The notes: generated from the letters alone by a model not told the origin. A DNA stretch of 64,000 nt from Dyadobacter bucti (GCF_005869225.1 NZ_SWFP01000004.1:1-64000), one strand, 5' to 3'; shown: positions 34,986-44,436, counted from the stretch's first letter. Made by a program: numbers and translations.

Positions 34986-35375
34986 TTAGTGAAGAGGACA
35001 TCCAATTTCCCAAATGTGCCCAAACGGATCTTTGAGCTTCCCGATTTTCCAATCCTCTTCAACCGTGACTGGACAGATTTGGGTAGCTCCGGCCTTCAAT
35101 GCGTTGGCGAATATTGTGTCGGGATCCGAAGTTGTCAAAATCATGCGAACTGGCGATCCTCCTATTGTTGATGGACTAAGATTGTGAAATTCCGGTTCCT
35201 CATCCCCAATCCAGAAGTCTGCATTTCCTATTCCAATTCTCGCATTTGTTCTGCCATCGTTGGTATACTTTTCCAATATCGTTGCACCAAATGCCGCTTC
35301 ACAGAAAGCGGCTGCTCCGGAAGCATCGGAGACTACCAGGAACGGTGTAAGGTTCAATTTTAAGTCTGCGCTCAT
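34986..35375 (-). CDS. VOC-superfamily protein (PhnB-like)
   Basis: A 129-residue protein starting MSADLKLNLTPFLVVSDASG. It has the PhnB-like pattern of an A-x-x-F-C-x-x-A-F-G helix (AAAFCEAAFGATIL), GDADFWIGDE-like ADFWIGDEEPE and the C-terminal KDPFGHIWEIGCPLH, where H-I-W-E-I gives a likely metal-binding Glu. Such proteins are usually stress-related enzymes of unknown substrate. It heads a minus-strand run with DUF4385 and YdeI-like genes. Confidence 0.8.
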   Translation of the reverse strand: MSADLKLNLTPFLVVSDASGAAAFCEAAFGATILEKYTNDGRTNARIGIGNADFWIGDEEPEFHNLSPSTIGGSPVRMILTTSDPDTIFANALKAGATQICPVTVEEDWKIGKLKDPFGHIWEIGCPLH

Positions 35376-35478
35376 AATGAGATTTAGAATTTGAGATTAC
35401 AACTTGATCACATCGCGCCAAAGCTTATCGGTTTTTATTCACCCAAAAGGTATTGGCTATAGTGGACTGGCACTGCTT

Positions 35479-35808
35479 CTAAACTGAATCAATTTTTGAA
35501 AAAATACTCTTTTTAACAATAGTGAGTAACACCCAAAGACCAATTATAAGGGCTATTGCTGCAATAGGGCCTGCGGGTTGAATGGAAAATGGCCGGGCAT
35601 AGTAAAGGAAGACGATCAACCAGGTAAAGGCAATCCCAGCGAGTGCTCTGCCCAGCCATTGGTTGATCACCAGTTGTTGCGACAGTTTCCTTTTAGATTG
35701 TTCCCGTATCAAGTCATTGAGATGTGCGGAAAATTGGTCAGATGTTTTGTTCAGGCCGTTTTCCTTCAAAATCATCCGGATGTTTGAGTCACTATGGTTC
35801 TCTTTCAT
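35479..35808 (-). CDS. small membrane protein coupled to an ECF sigma factor
   Basis: A 109-residue protein with a cytoplasmic N-terminal helix region (about 1-45) and two membrane segments (about 50-72 and 78-98). Its ATG overlaps the sigma factor stop by four bases (ATGA), a strong sign of co-translation. This arrangement suggests an anti-sigma or sensor partner, although no zinc-binding ZAS motif is present. The anti-sigma idea is inference. Confidence 0.6.
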   Translation of the reverse strand: MKENHSDSNIRMILKENGLNKTSDQFSAHLNDLIREQSKRKLSQQLVINQWLGRALAGIAFTWLIVFLYYARPFSIQPAGPIAAIALIIGLWVLLTIVKKSIFSKIDSV

Positions 35809-36392
35809 AACAAATCTTTCATTTCCGTATTTAATAAAATTTTTAATTCTGCTTCAAGCTGTTTCCTGCCTCTGAGTAACCTCATTTTTATGGCAGATGT
35901 TTTTAGCCCCAATATTTCACTAATTTCTGAAATGCTTTTTTCGCCGATATAGAAATACGAGATCACAATATGGTCTTCTTCGGATAATCTGTTGAGGGCC
36001 AACCCTACAAATTTTTCCCTTTCCCCCTTTTTTAACAGATCGTACTCGGTGTGGTCTGATTTGTCAAACGCATTGTCGTCCAACGGGTTACCAAGTTCTG
36101 ATAACTGTATTTTTTTGTCTTTGACTTTTGTAAGCGCGGTATTGTAAACGATGCGGAACAGCCAGGTTGAGAATTTAGAAGCCCGTTTGAATTTCTCGAG
36201 TGAGGCAAAGGCTCTCAAAAAGGAATCCTGGACAACTTCTTCCGCGTCTTCTTTATTCATGACAATCCGAAATGCAACTGTGTAGGCCAAATCTTTATAG
36301 GCACCCACCAGATATTCAAGACCTGCTCTTTCACCACGAGTGGCTTGCTCCAGAAACGCATCTTCGCGATGATTTGTCTTCCTGAAAATCAT
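35805..36392 (-). CDS. ECF-type RNA polymerase sigma factor
   Basis: A 195-residue sigma-70 family protein with sigma-2 (about residues 25-90, including AYTVAFRIVMNKEDAEEVVQDSFLRAF and FSTWLFRIVYNTALTKVK) and sigma-4 (about 135-190, with KSISEISEILGLKTSAIKMRLLRGRKQL). It has no long extra domain. It is divergent from the DUF6249/ABC permease pair, and a perfect 7-base dyad at 36465 lies between. The downstream membrane gene is translationally coupled. Confidence 0.92.
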   Translation of the reverse strand: MIFRKTNHREDAFLEQATRGERAGLEYLVGAYKDLAYTVAFRIVMNKEDAEEVVQDSFLRAFASLEKFKRASKFSTWLFRIVYNTALTKVKDKKIQLSELGNPLDDNAFDKSDHTEYDLLKKGEREKFVGLALNRLSEEDHIVISYFYIGEKSISEISEILGLKTSAIKMRLLRGRKQLEAELKILLNTEMKDLL

Positions 36393-36464
36393 TTCATGTT
36401 ATCGAATTTTCCGGTGATCGAATCAATCCCCCGACAAAGCCTTAGACTATTTTTTCAGAAAAGT

Positions 36465-36481
36465 GGTCACATTTTGTGACC
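36465..36481. promoter_or_regulatory. perfect dyad GGTCACA-N3-TGTGACC
   Basis: GGTCACA (36465-36471), TTT, TGTGACC (36475-36481) forms an exact inverted repeat. It sits between the divergent ECF sigma gene (start 36392) and membrane gene (start 36538). Position suits an operator controlling one or both units. The arm order is inverted relative to a CRP site. Confidence 0.5.
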
Positions 36482-36537
36482 GTTTTTCTTTTTTACGAGT
36501 CATATCCGAAAAACAGCAACCATTCAATAACGAAACC

Positions 36538-36891
36538 ATGGATGATACCACCGCCGACCTATTCCTTGCCATGTCGATCACCTTCGCGATTTTTGGAATA
36601 TGTTACCACTATCTGATCATAAGATACAAAGAACGAACGGCTATTGTCGAAAAAGGACTGCCCAAAGACTTTTTTAAAGGCAGCACCAACTACCTGCCAC
36701 TCTTATTGTTGCTTGCTATTGTGAGCATCAGCGTTGGTTTTGGGTTGCTGGCAGGGGCTTTTTTAGAGTCGGTCGCTGCTTATCCATTCGAAGGTTTTAT
36801 GCTGCCCTTTGCGATGCTGCTCTTTCTGGGCATCAGCTTGCTGATCTCTTATTATGTGCTCAAAAAATTGGATAAGAATAATAATGTATAA
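36538..36891 (+). CDS. DUF6249-like small membrane protein
   Basis: A 117-residue protein starting MDDTTADLFLAMSITFAIFG with three membrane segments (residues 8-27, 51-72, 80-105) and a charged loop YHYLIIRYKERTAIVEKGLP. The last phrase is characteristic of DUF6249-type membrane proteins often found next to ECF sigma factors in Bacteroidota. An upstream start at 36463 would include the dyad and is unlikely. It ends 3 bp before the ABC permease start, so the two are an operon. Confidence 0.7.
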   Translation: MDDTTADLFLAMSITFAIFGICYHYLIIRYKERTAIVEKGLPKDFFKGSTNYLPLLLLLAIVSISVGFGLLAGAFLESVAAYPFEGFMLPFAMLLFLGISLLISYYVLKKLDKNNNV

Positions 36892-36894
36892 GCC

Positions 36895-39288
36895 ATGATT
36901 TACAGTTACATCAAGACTTGTTTCAGGACCCTTCTGCGGCACAAGCTATTTACAATGATCAACATCATCGGGCTTTCGGTCAGCATGGCGGTAGGGCTCC
37001 TTGTGATTGCCTTTGTATTCGATCTGGCTTCCTACGATGATTTTCACGAAAACAATGACAAGATTTACCGGGTCTTTACCACCTTTCAACAACAAGGTCA
37101 AAAGCCAGTGAACTTTGCTTCCGCTTCCATCGCAGCAGGCAGGAAAATCCGTGAGACGGTAAGCGGCATTGACCATGTAACCATCCTTCGTCCAGGGTTT
37201 GGAGGGAATATTTTAGCAGGTGAAAAGACAGTGCCGTTAAACGGCCTGTTTGCGGACGACTCCTTCTTTAAAATATTCACTTTTCCACTTCTGCAGGGCA
37301 ATCCGGCTACTGCCCTGAAACAGCCGTACACTTTGGTGTTGACTGAAAAAACTTCAAAAAAGCTATTTGGTACCGCGAATGCATTGGGCAGATCTGTAAA
37401 AGTGGGTTCCGATAATTACGTAGTTACCGGTATCATGAAAGATATACCAAAGCTTTCGCACTTGAGGTTTGAAGCCCTGGCCTCATTTGCGTCGGCCGAA
37501 AAGTCCCGGGACCCGGACTTTTTAAGTTGGGAAAGTATTTATCAAAACTATGTTTACATGTCCGTTGCTGAAAAAAGTGACCTTAGCACGATCCAAGCCA
37601 GCCTGAATGGCATTAGCCGCGGGGGTAACCTGACCGTGGATGCGGGACAGATTTCCCTGGGGGTTCAGCAGCTGAAACAAATTGTTTTTAACAGCAGCGG
37701 CATCAGTGTCACCAATGAATTGGGGCCGGTAATGAATACGCTGGCGATCTGGGTATTGATCGGGCTGGCAGTGCTGGTCATGCTGTCGGCCTGCTTTAAC
37801 TACACCAACCTGTCCATCGCACGTTCCCTCAGGCGTACCCGGGAAGTAGGTGTCCGGAAGATGAGCGGCGCGATGACCCGGCATGTCATTGCGCAGTTTT
37901 TGGTCGAATCGGTGATCATTTCGCTGCTCTCGCTCACATTTGCATTTCTGCTATTCCTGCTGTTGCGCAGGGAGTTTCTCGCGCTTGATTTTTCCATCGA
38001 AAACATGGTCTCCTTAAAGCTCTCTCCCACAGTTTCGTTGGGGTTCGTTTCCCTGGGCATTTTTGTAGGCATCGTTGCAGGAATTACACCCGCTATCTTT
38101 TTTTCAAGGATTGATTTGGCAACTGTGTTGAAAACTTCTTCTTCCCTGAGGTTGTTCAGGCATATTAATCCGCGAAAGGCCTTGATTGTGAGCCAATATA
38201 CACTCTCGATTATCTTTATCGCCACAACGATCATCGGTTACGGGCAATACAGGAATTTTGTAGACTTCGATCTTGGTTTCAATACCAAAAACAAGCTCAA
38301 TATCAAACTTCAGGGCAACAATGCGGACTTATTGATAAAGGAACTGTCGGAATTGCCACAGGTGAGCAGTCTTTCGCAATCCAGTTTGGTTATGGGCCTG
38401 GGCAACATTTATACCGGGCCAGTGAAACATCAAAGTTCAAGCGATTCCGCAATGGTTTGGATGAATTTTATTGACAGTCAGTACCTTAAAATGCATGGTC
38501 ATACCTTACTGGCTGGACGGGATTTTACTCCCAGATCGGACCAGGCGGAGGAAAGTGAAATAATTGTGACCCGGCAGCTTCTGCAAAAATTTGGTATGGA
38601 CGAAAAAGACCCGGGCAAAGCCCTTGGCGAGGTGTTGGACATCGAAGGAAAGAAACTGGCCATCATTGGTGTCATTAAGGATTTCCACTACGAAACGGTA
38701 GAAGATCAGGTTGAACCTGTGATCCTTCGTAATATCACCAGAGATGCCGGCGGTTACCTCACTGCCAGGATCGAAACCGAAGACTGGCCAGAGACACTCG
38801 ATGCCATCAAAAACGCGTGGCAAAAAGTCGATAAAACCCATCCTTTGGAGGCGACACTTTACGATGATCAGATCGAGAAAGCGTACAGTCCATTTTCCAT
38901 GATGATCAAAATTATTGGTTTTCTGGCATTCCTGACTGTGTGCATTGCTTCTCTGGGACTGTTCGGAATGGTTGTATTTACGACCGAAACAAGGTTAAAA
39001 GAAATCAGTATCCGGAAAGTGCTTGGGGCCAGCGAAGGCAGCCTGATCCTGTTGCTGAGCAGAAATTTTCTTGTTATGCTGCTGCTGGCAGCACTGATCG
39101 CACTTCCGGCTACCTATTTTTTCTTTGCTAAAATCGTCCTGGTCAATTTCGCATATCACAAAGCCGTCAGCGTTGCCGAGCTGCTGATCAGTCTATCCCT
39201 TGTCGTCGTCCTGGCATTTGCCATGATTGGTTCACAAACCTTCAAAACGGCCCGCACAAACCCTTCCAAAGTTTTGAAAGCAGATTAG
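36895..39288 (+). CDS. MacB/FtsX-type ABC transporter permease
   Basis: A 797-residue permease with two MacB periplasmic core plus FtsX repeats. It opens MIYSYIKTCFRTLLRHKLFT and has a first helix (MINIIGLSVSMAVGLLVIAF), a large periplasmic domain, three helices around 285-400, a second periplasmic domain and three C-terminal helices (about 670-790). TRLKEISIRKVLGASEGSL and TREVGVRKMSGA are the coupling-loop motifs. Such proteins export lipoproteins, peptides or drugs, or respond to envelope stress. No ATPase is encoded next to it, so it must pair with one elsewhere. It is translationally close to the DUF6249-like gene. Confidence 0.9.
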   Translation: MIYSYIKTCFRTLLRHKLFTMINIIGLSVSMAVGLLVIAFVFDLASYDDFHENNDKIYRVFTTFQQQGQKPVNFASASIAAGRKIRETVSGIDHVTILRPGFGGNILAGEKTVPLNGLFADDSFFKIFTFPLLQGNPATALKQPYTLVLTEKTSKKLFGTANALGRSVKVGSDNYVVTGIMKDIPKLSHLRFEALASFASAEKSRDPDFLSWESIYQNYVYMSVAEKSDLSTIQASLNGISRGGNLTVDAGQISLGVQQLKQIVFNSSGISVTNELGPVMNTLAIWVLIGLAVLVMLSACFNYTNLSIARSLRRTREVGVRKMSGAMTRHVIAQFLVESVIISLLSLTFAFLLFLLLRREFLALDFSIENMVSLKLSPTVSLGFVSLGIFVGIVAGITPAIFFSRIDLATVLKTSSSLRLFRHINPRKALIVSQYTLSIIFIATTIIGYGQYRNFVDFDLGFNTKNKLNIKLQGNNADLLIKELSELPQVSSLSQSSLVMGLGNIYTGPVKHQSSSDSAMVWMNFIDSQYLKMHGHTLLAGRDFTPRSDQAEESEIIVTRQLLQKFGMDEKDPGKALGEVLDIEGKKLAIIGVIKDFHYETVEDQVEPVILRNITRDAGGYLTARIETEDWPETLDAIKNAWQKVDKTHPLEATLYDDQIEKAYSPFSMMIKIIGFLAFLTVCIASLGLFGMVVFTTETRLKEISIRKVLGASEGSLILLLSRNFLVMLLLAALIALPATYFFFAKIVLVNFAYHKAVSVAELLISLSLVVVLAFAMIGSQTFKTARTNPSKVLKAD

Positions 39289-39625
39289 AAAGAGGTCGGG
39301 AAATTGAGAACGATGTATATCTCGCCCAATGACCTGAACAATCGTGCCTGCTGGCTTATGGACAAGCGTCATACCTACTGACCGGCAACGTGACAGATGC
39401 CGCGGATATATAGACCAATCAGGTCATAGACGGGACTGTTGGCAGGATCTTTTAGCGGCCAGGTTTGTCCCAAATCCGCTTGAACATAGGTTGAGGTGGA
39501 ATGGAAAAACAGGCCAAGGAGCATCATAATAGCCCGAAAGCATCGGGTGAATGTACGCGTTCCGGGTTTTGAATCTTAGATTAAAGCAAGCTCATCAGTA
39601 AGGAGGGTGTTGCAGTGATAAGAAA
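39289..39625. other. intergenic region with possible discoidin-like scrap
   Basis: About 337 bp hold no intact gene. On the minus strand a frame reads FHSTSTYVQADLGQTWPLKD and then PANSPVYDLIGLYIRGICHV before a stop near 39380, which resembles part of an F5/8 type C domain (TYVQADLGQT). A short CCCGA/TCGGG hairpin lies near 39534. The call is weak. Confidence 0.3.
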
Positions 39626-40477
39626 CTACCGGATTGACCAGCGTACGGCATTTTCTAGCAAAGCAACAAAGCGAGCATCCTGCCAAACTGCCGCATCGTG
39701 GCCCATCGAGGTATAAAATGTTTTTCCCTGGCCCACATCCCGGTGCCAGGCAATGGGATGGTATTTGCCCATTCCGAAATCTTTATCGGTGATGAATAAT
39801 ATGTTACCGCTGGGAAGGATTTTTTCCCCGTCGATGTAAGCCACAATCTGCGCGTTTTTGGGTTGGGACAAGAAAACGTACCATTCGTCTGTGTGCGTCC
39901 ATGACACGGGCAACCGGCTGATTAGTGCTGAGTCTGAATTTTTTTCGATGTGGACCTGGGCAGCTTGTAGTTGCGGATTTAATGGGTGATGGGAAAAGCT
40001 GGCGCCAACCATATTTGTTACCAGCCAGGGCCAGTCATCATGAGAGAAGTCGCCGGAGCCGTGAATGCCCATTAAGGCGCCGCCTGATTCAACGAACTGC
40101 GTAACTGCTTGCTGCTGTTCAGCATTCAGCAGCCGCCCTGTTGAATTATTAATAATAATGACTTTGAATTTTTTCAGCTGCTCAGCGTTAAAGACACCTC
40201 CTTCTTCTGTCTCATAGACAAACCAGCCATTTTTATCTGCCATTTGATGAAACGCTTTTTTAGCCGCGTCAATGGACTGGGAATGCCGGTAACCTGTCGT
40301 TTTTGAAAACAATAACAGGGCAGGTTTGTCGGCTGGGAAGTTAATTGTTGGCTGATTGGTTTCAAAGCCAGCCGGGAAGCCATTTTTGATTTTGTAAACA
40401 AACAGAAATCCGGCAGCGACCAGCACCACGGCCAGTGCCAACATGCTTAACAAAGCGATTTTTAAAGCTTTTTTCAC
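39626..40477 (-). CDS. ThuA-like protein, membrane-anchored
   Basis: A 283-residue protein with a single N-terminal membrane helix (IALLSMLALAVVLVAAGFLFVY) and a ThuA/GATase1-like domain from about residue 50: KPALLLFSKTTGYRHSQSID, then VIIINNSTGRLLNAEQQQAV, FVESGGALMGIHGSGDF and a late GKYHPIAWHRDVGQGKTFYTSMGH. ThuA proteins are linked to trehalose or glycoside metabolism; the domain is often fused to PQQ-type dehydrogenases. Here it is alone and upstream of, but divergent from, the beta-helix/cytochrome pair. Confidence 0.85.
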   Translation of the reverse strand: MKKALKIALLSMLALAVVLVAAGFLFVYKIKNGFPAGFETNQPTINFPADKPALLLFSKTTGYRHSQSIDAAKKAFHQMADKNGWFVYETEEGGVFNAEQLKKFKVIIINNSTGRLLNAEQQQAVTQFVESGGALMGIHGSGDFSHDDWPWLVTNMVGASFSHHPLNPQLQAAQVHIEKNSDSALISRLPVSWTHTDEWYVFLSQPKNAQIVAYIDGEKILPSGNILFITDKDFGMGKYHPIAWHRDVGQGKTFYTSMGHDAAVWQDARFVALLENAVRWSIR

Positions 40478-40675
40478 TAGGGTTTTGTTTTAGGAAAAAG
40501 ATCTTCCAAACTGAAATACTATGTCTGGGTGAATCGCTAAAATTAGAAAATGGCTTTTGCAAAATCAATGAGCATTTAATAGCTCAAACAGGCTATTGAA
40601 CAATTAAAAAGGTTTGTCTACATTCGCTGTTTTCCAGCCTCTTAACCTAGAAATTTAATCGTAACCCTCCCTCTT

Positions 40676-41890
40676 ATGAAACTAACCTTACTGATATTAA
40701 CCGCCATGCTTTTTGCAAGTAAAGTCATGGCACAGCCAGGCATTCAAAAACGTTACCAAACCAAGTTCATTATGGCTGAGGACGGCAGCACGATTGAGCT
40801 GGATGCGGGGACATTCTCTTTCACAGGCAGCTTGTCGCTCCAGGATAAAAAACGGATCGTCATCAGTGGAAAAGGTATTGATAAAACGGTACTCAGTTTC
40901 AAAGGGCAGACCGACGGGGCAGAGGGACTTCGTGTATCGAATGGCGAAAGCATTGTAATAGAAAACCTGACTGTGCAGGATTCCAAGGGTGATGGCATCA
41001 AGACGATGAACGTGAAAGGCATAACTTTCCGTAACGTGAAAGTTGAGTGGACAGAAGGCCCTAAACCCGAAAACGGTGGTTACGGGTTGTATCCGGTTCA
41101 GTGCGAAAATGTGCTGATCGATGGTTGTACCGCCATTGGAGCTTCCGATGCAGGTATCTATGTAGGGCAATCACGGGGGATTGTTGTCAAAAATAGCAAA
41201 GCATACCATAATGTGGCAGGCATAGAAATAGAGAATTCGCTTCATGCGGATGTGTTCGACAATGAGGCTTACGAAAATACAGGCGGAATCCTGGTATTCG
41301 ATCTGCCCGATCTGGTACAAAAGAGGGGAGGGAATGTAAGGGTTTTCAACAACTACATTCACGACAATAACCTGCGAAATTTTGCTCCGGAAGGTAACAT
41401 TGTCGCCAGCGTAGCGGACGGGACCGGCATGCTGATTATGGCGGCTACCGGAGTGGAGGTATTCAATAACCGGTTCATCCGCAATCAAAGCGTAGGCACG
41501 GGCATCATCAGCTATTTGTTCACCGGCCTACCTATCAAGGATAAATCCTACTACCCATTTTCGACGGCGATTTCCGTTCATGACAATGTCTATGAGCGCG
41601 ACCCCGGCCCGGCGGCAATTTTGCGTGGTTCATGGGATGGGCTTTTTAAGACGATCCGGCAAACAGGCCAACAGATTCCTCACATTCTGCTTGATGGCAT
41701 TTCTGATTCGGCAAAGCTGGACAAAGATGGAAAATTGCAGTCCGACCTGCGCATTTGCATTCAAAATAATAAGGATCAAAGCCTGATTAATCTGGATGCG
41801 GGAGGCGGTTTCAAAAACATGTCTTATGACCAAAAACCATTTGATTGCCAGCTCGTACCCTTAAAGGCTTCGACTGTCAATGTCCGTTAA
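40676..41890 (+). CDS. parallel beta-helix repeat protein (TIGR03805 type), exported
   Basis: A 404-residue protein with signal peptide MKLTLLILTAMLFASKVMAQ. The mature part is a right-handed parallel beta-helix: GSTIELDAGTFSFTGSLSLQ, KRIVISGKGIDKTVLSFKGQ, then repeated IVIENLTVQDSKGDGIK-type rungs. It fits the family that is almost always encoded beside a diheme cytochrome, and its gene overlaps the next by 11 bases. The pair is thought to act in the periplasm or outer membrane; substrate unknown. Confidence 0.82.
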   Translation: MKLTLLILTAMLFASKVMAQPGIQKRYQTKFIMAEDGSTIELDAGTFSFTGSLSLQDKKRIVISGKGIDKTVLSFKGQTDGAEGLRVSNGESIVIENLTVQDSKGDGIKTMNVKGITFRNVKVEWTEGPKPENGGYGLYPVQCENVLIDGCTAIGASDAGIYVGQSRGIVVKNSKAYHNVAGIEIENSLHADVFDNEAYENTGGILVFDLPDLVQKRGGNVRVFNNYIHDNNLRNFAPEGNIVASVADGTGMLIMAATGVEVFNNRFIRNQSVGTGIISYLFTGLPIKDKSYYPFSTAISVHDNVYERDPGPAAILRGSWDGLFKTIRQTGQQIPHILLDGISDSAKLDKDGKLQSDLRICIQNNKDQSLINLDAGGGFKNMSYDQKPFDCQLVPLKASTVNVR

Positions 41891-42926
41891 AAAGATTTTC
41901 CTGTTAGGGGCCTTACTGCTCACCTTTTGGCTGACGCTGGCCAGCTGGCAAACTAAGGTGGTACCCGAGAAGTTATCGGACTATGGCTTTTTTATTGGGG
42001 ATATCTCGCGGCAGCACCCGGCACCTGGCGTGGTGCCCTATACGCTCAACACGCCTCTGTTTTCGGATTATGCCGAAAAGCTAAGGTTTATCAAACTGCC
42101 TTCGAGAAAATCTGTTATTTACAATGACACTGCAGTTTTGAATTTTCCTGTGGGTACCACACTGATCAAAACGTTCTATTATCCCAACGATTTCCGGAAC
42201 CAGAGCAAAGGCCGACGGTTGCTGGAAACGAGGTTACTGACTCATGAGTCCGAAGGTTGGAAGGCGCTGGTTTACGTTTGGAACACGGAGCAGGACGATG
42301 CATTGCTGGAAGTGGCCGGCGAGAACAAAGCTGTACAGTACGTGGATGATCAGGGAAATACACGTCAACAAAACTATCTCATCCCTAACCTTAACCAGTG
42401 CAGTGGGTGCCACAACCGCAAGGAGGTGATGGTGCCAATCGGCCCGTCGGTACGTCAGCTGAATGGTAATTTTATTTACAAAGGGAGTCCGGCATCCGAA
42501 AATCAACTCCTGTACTGGCAGCGGACGGGAATGCTCACGGGAATGCCCGCTCTGGCCGACTGCCCGAAAGCTCCGGTTTGGAACAAACCGGAAACGGGCT
42601 CGCTCAATGACCGGGCAAGGACCTGGCTCGACATCAACTGCGCCCATTGTCACAATCCTGACGGACCAGCGATGACGTCCGGGCTAAACCTGAGCTACTC
42701 GGAAAAAAATCCGACTGCATTAGGCATTTTGAAATCGCCGGTAGCAGCCGGGCGAGGGTCGGGCGGTCGTGCCTTCGACATCGTTCCGGGCAAACCTGAG
42801 CAGTCAATCCTGATCTACCGCCTGCATTCGACTGATCCCGGGGCTATGATGCCCGAACTTGGTCGCAAGGTGGTTCATACCGAGAGCCTGGATTTGCTTA
42901 AAGCGTGGATCAAAGCGATGCAGTAG
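41880..42926 (+). CDS. SO2930-family diheme c-type cytochrome
   Basis: A 348-residue exported protein (signal KKIFLLGALLLTFWLTLASW) with two c-type haem sites, CSGCH near residue 174 and CAHCH near residue 253. The N-terminal half has PGVVPYTLNTPLFSDYAEKL and FPVGTTLIKTFYY, diagnostic for the family paired with the beta-helix protein. Met ligands are plausible at GAMMPELG. It probably passes electrons from a periplasmic oxidation linked to its partner protein. The 11-base overlap indicates tight co-expression. Confidence 0.87.
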   Translation: MSVKKIFLLGALLLTFWLTLASWQTKVVPEKLSDYGFFIGDISRQHPAPGVVPYTLNTPLFSDYAEKLRFIKLPSRKSVIYNDTAVLNFPVGTTLIKTFYYPNDFRNQSKGRRLLETRLLTHESEGWKALVYVWNTEQDDALLEVAGENKAVQYVDDQGNTRQQNYLIPNLNQCSGCHNRKEVMVPIGPSVRQLNGNFIYKGSPASENQLLYWQRTGMLTGMPALADCPKAPVWNKPETGSLNDRARTWLDINCAHCHNPDGPAMTSGLNLSYSEKNPTALGILKSPVAAGRGSGGRAFDIVPGKPEQSILIYRLHSTDPGAMMPELGRKVVHTESLDLLKAWIKAMQ

Positions 42927-43233
42927 TCTTTGCGTATCGCACCTATGTCTCATTGTCCGGACGCAGTGGCCACTATTAATCCCGCAAACAATTCTGATAA
43001 GAAAATATCTACAAATGATTTTGGGTACATGCAAATAGCTTATTTAAGCTATTGACGGGGCAACGCTTGTGATGTTGGTCACTTACGTAAAACCTTCCAT
43101 ATACGTTCAAACCGGTGTCCAAACACTGCTTAACCATACCCCTGACTTTATCTCCATCGTAGACCTTGAAGGAAATTAACTGTTTGTGAATGAAAAACAT
43201 AGTCTGCTCTTGGAGCCGATATTAATGAGATAT
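42927..43233. other. intergenic region, no supported gene
   Basis: This 307-bp gap between convergent genes holds a 63-codon minus-strand frame (43009-43200) with no recognisable features. I do not call it a gene. Confidence 0.4.
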
Positions 43234-44436
43234 TTACAGTGCAGGTATTTCATTTGCCGAGTTGCCTGATGCATTTCCTACTTTTCTTAACCAGAGAAAA
43301 CCAATCAATCCGGAAATGACCGAAGCAGTTAATATGGCGAACTTTGCCTCTGAGAGGATTGATTCATTTCCAGAAAAAGAAAGCAGGGCAATAAATATGG
43401 ACATAGTAAAACCTATACCGCCAAGCATCCCTACGCCAATAATGTGCATCCATGTAGAATGCTCAGGCATTCTTGCAACCCGAATTTTGACAGCAAGCCA
43501 TGAGAAAAGGGTTATGCCTACTGTTTTACCAATAACAAGCCCGGCGATTATACCTATTCCCAGCGGTGTTGTAAGCCCGGAAACCATATTTGCTGCGAAG
43601 GCAATGTTGGTGTTAGCCAGCGCAAAAATGGGCATGATGATAAAATTGACTGGATTCAGCAAAGCATGTTCCAATTTTACCAAAGGGGATAGAGTTGCAT
43701 CTTTATTAGTTGGTATCGCCAAAGCCGTTAGCACTCCGGCAATGGTGGCATGTACCCCCGAATGATGGATGAAGTACCAGATAAAGAGCCCCGGGATCAG
43801 GTATGCAGCCAGAGATGTAACATTTAGCTTGTTAAGTATTAATAGGAAAACAAAAATACCGAACGCATATAATAGGTAAGTAAATTGAATATCAGCAGAA
43901 TAAAAAACAGCAATGACCAGGATTGCTATCAAGTCATCAACGATAGCCAGTGCCGAAAGAAAAATCTTTAAGGATGACGGTACGCGTTTTCCCAGCATAG
44001 AAATAATCGCCAGGGCAAAAGCGATGTCTGTTGCCATCGGTATTGCCCAGCCATCGGCTGTCTGAGTACCCGCGTTAAACGCCAGATAGATTAAGGCCGG
44101 GGGGAAAATTCCGCCTAATGCGGCCAAAATGGGAAGAGAGGCCTTTTTAACAGATGAAAGTTCCCCTTCGATCATCTCCCGCTTGATTTCCAGGCCTACA
44201 AAAAGAAAGAAAATCGCCATTAATCCGTCATTTATCCAAAGCAATACAGGATATCGCAAGTTTATTCCTGCCATTTCGCTGCCAATTTGCGTGGACAATA
44301 ATTCCTCAAAGCCACGTCCTGCCCCCAAGTTGGCAATAAGAAGGGAAATTATTACGCAAGTCATCAACAGAATGCCTCCTGCAGAGCTGGACTGGAAGAA
44401 TTTTTGGAAAAAATTTGGGTAGATTGTTTTTACCAT
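43234..44436 (-). CDS. nhaA: Na+/H+ antiporter NhaA
   Basis: A 400-residue NhaA antiporter exchanging protons for sodium in the inner membrane. Family signatures are ATDIAFALAIISMLGKRVP near 136-155, the paired aspartates of ALAIVDDLIAIL near 164, and GLEIKREMIEGEL near 82. The C-terminal part ends with helices (GVGMLGGIGFTMSIFIALL). NhaA supports pH and salt homeostasis. It is the last gene of a minus-strand operon that also encodes BaeRF3 and HPF-like proteins; the gap to the HPF-like gene is 83 bp. Confidence 0.95.
   Translation of the reverse strand: MVKTIYPNFFQKFFQSSSAGGILLMTCVIISLLIANLGAGRGFEELLSTQIGSEMAGINLRYPVLLWINDGLMAIFFLFVGLEIKREMIEGELSSVKKASLPILAALGGIFPPALIYLAFNAGTQTADGWAIPMATDIAFALAIISMLGKRVPSSLKIFLSALAIVDDLIAILVIAVFYSADIQFTYLLYAFGIFVFLLILNKLNVTSLAAYLIPGLFIWYFIHHSGVHATIAGVLTALAIPTNKDATLSPLVKLEHALLNPVNFIIMPIFALANTNIAFAANMVSGLTTPLGIGIIAGLVIGKTVGITLFSWLAVKIRVARMPEHSTWMHIIGVGMLGGIGFTMSIFIALLSFSGNESILSEAKFAILTASVISGLIGFLWLRKVGNASGNSANEIPAL

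Noticed and set aside
36465..36481. CRP binding site
   Set aside because: The dyad reads TCACA-N3-TGTGA, the reverse order and wrong spacing for the TGTGA-N6-TCACA consensus.
43009..43200. A 63-codon minus-strand frame between the cytochrome and NhaA
   Set aside because: Composition is plausible but there is no family pattern, signal peptide or operon context.
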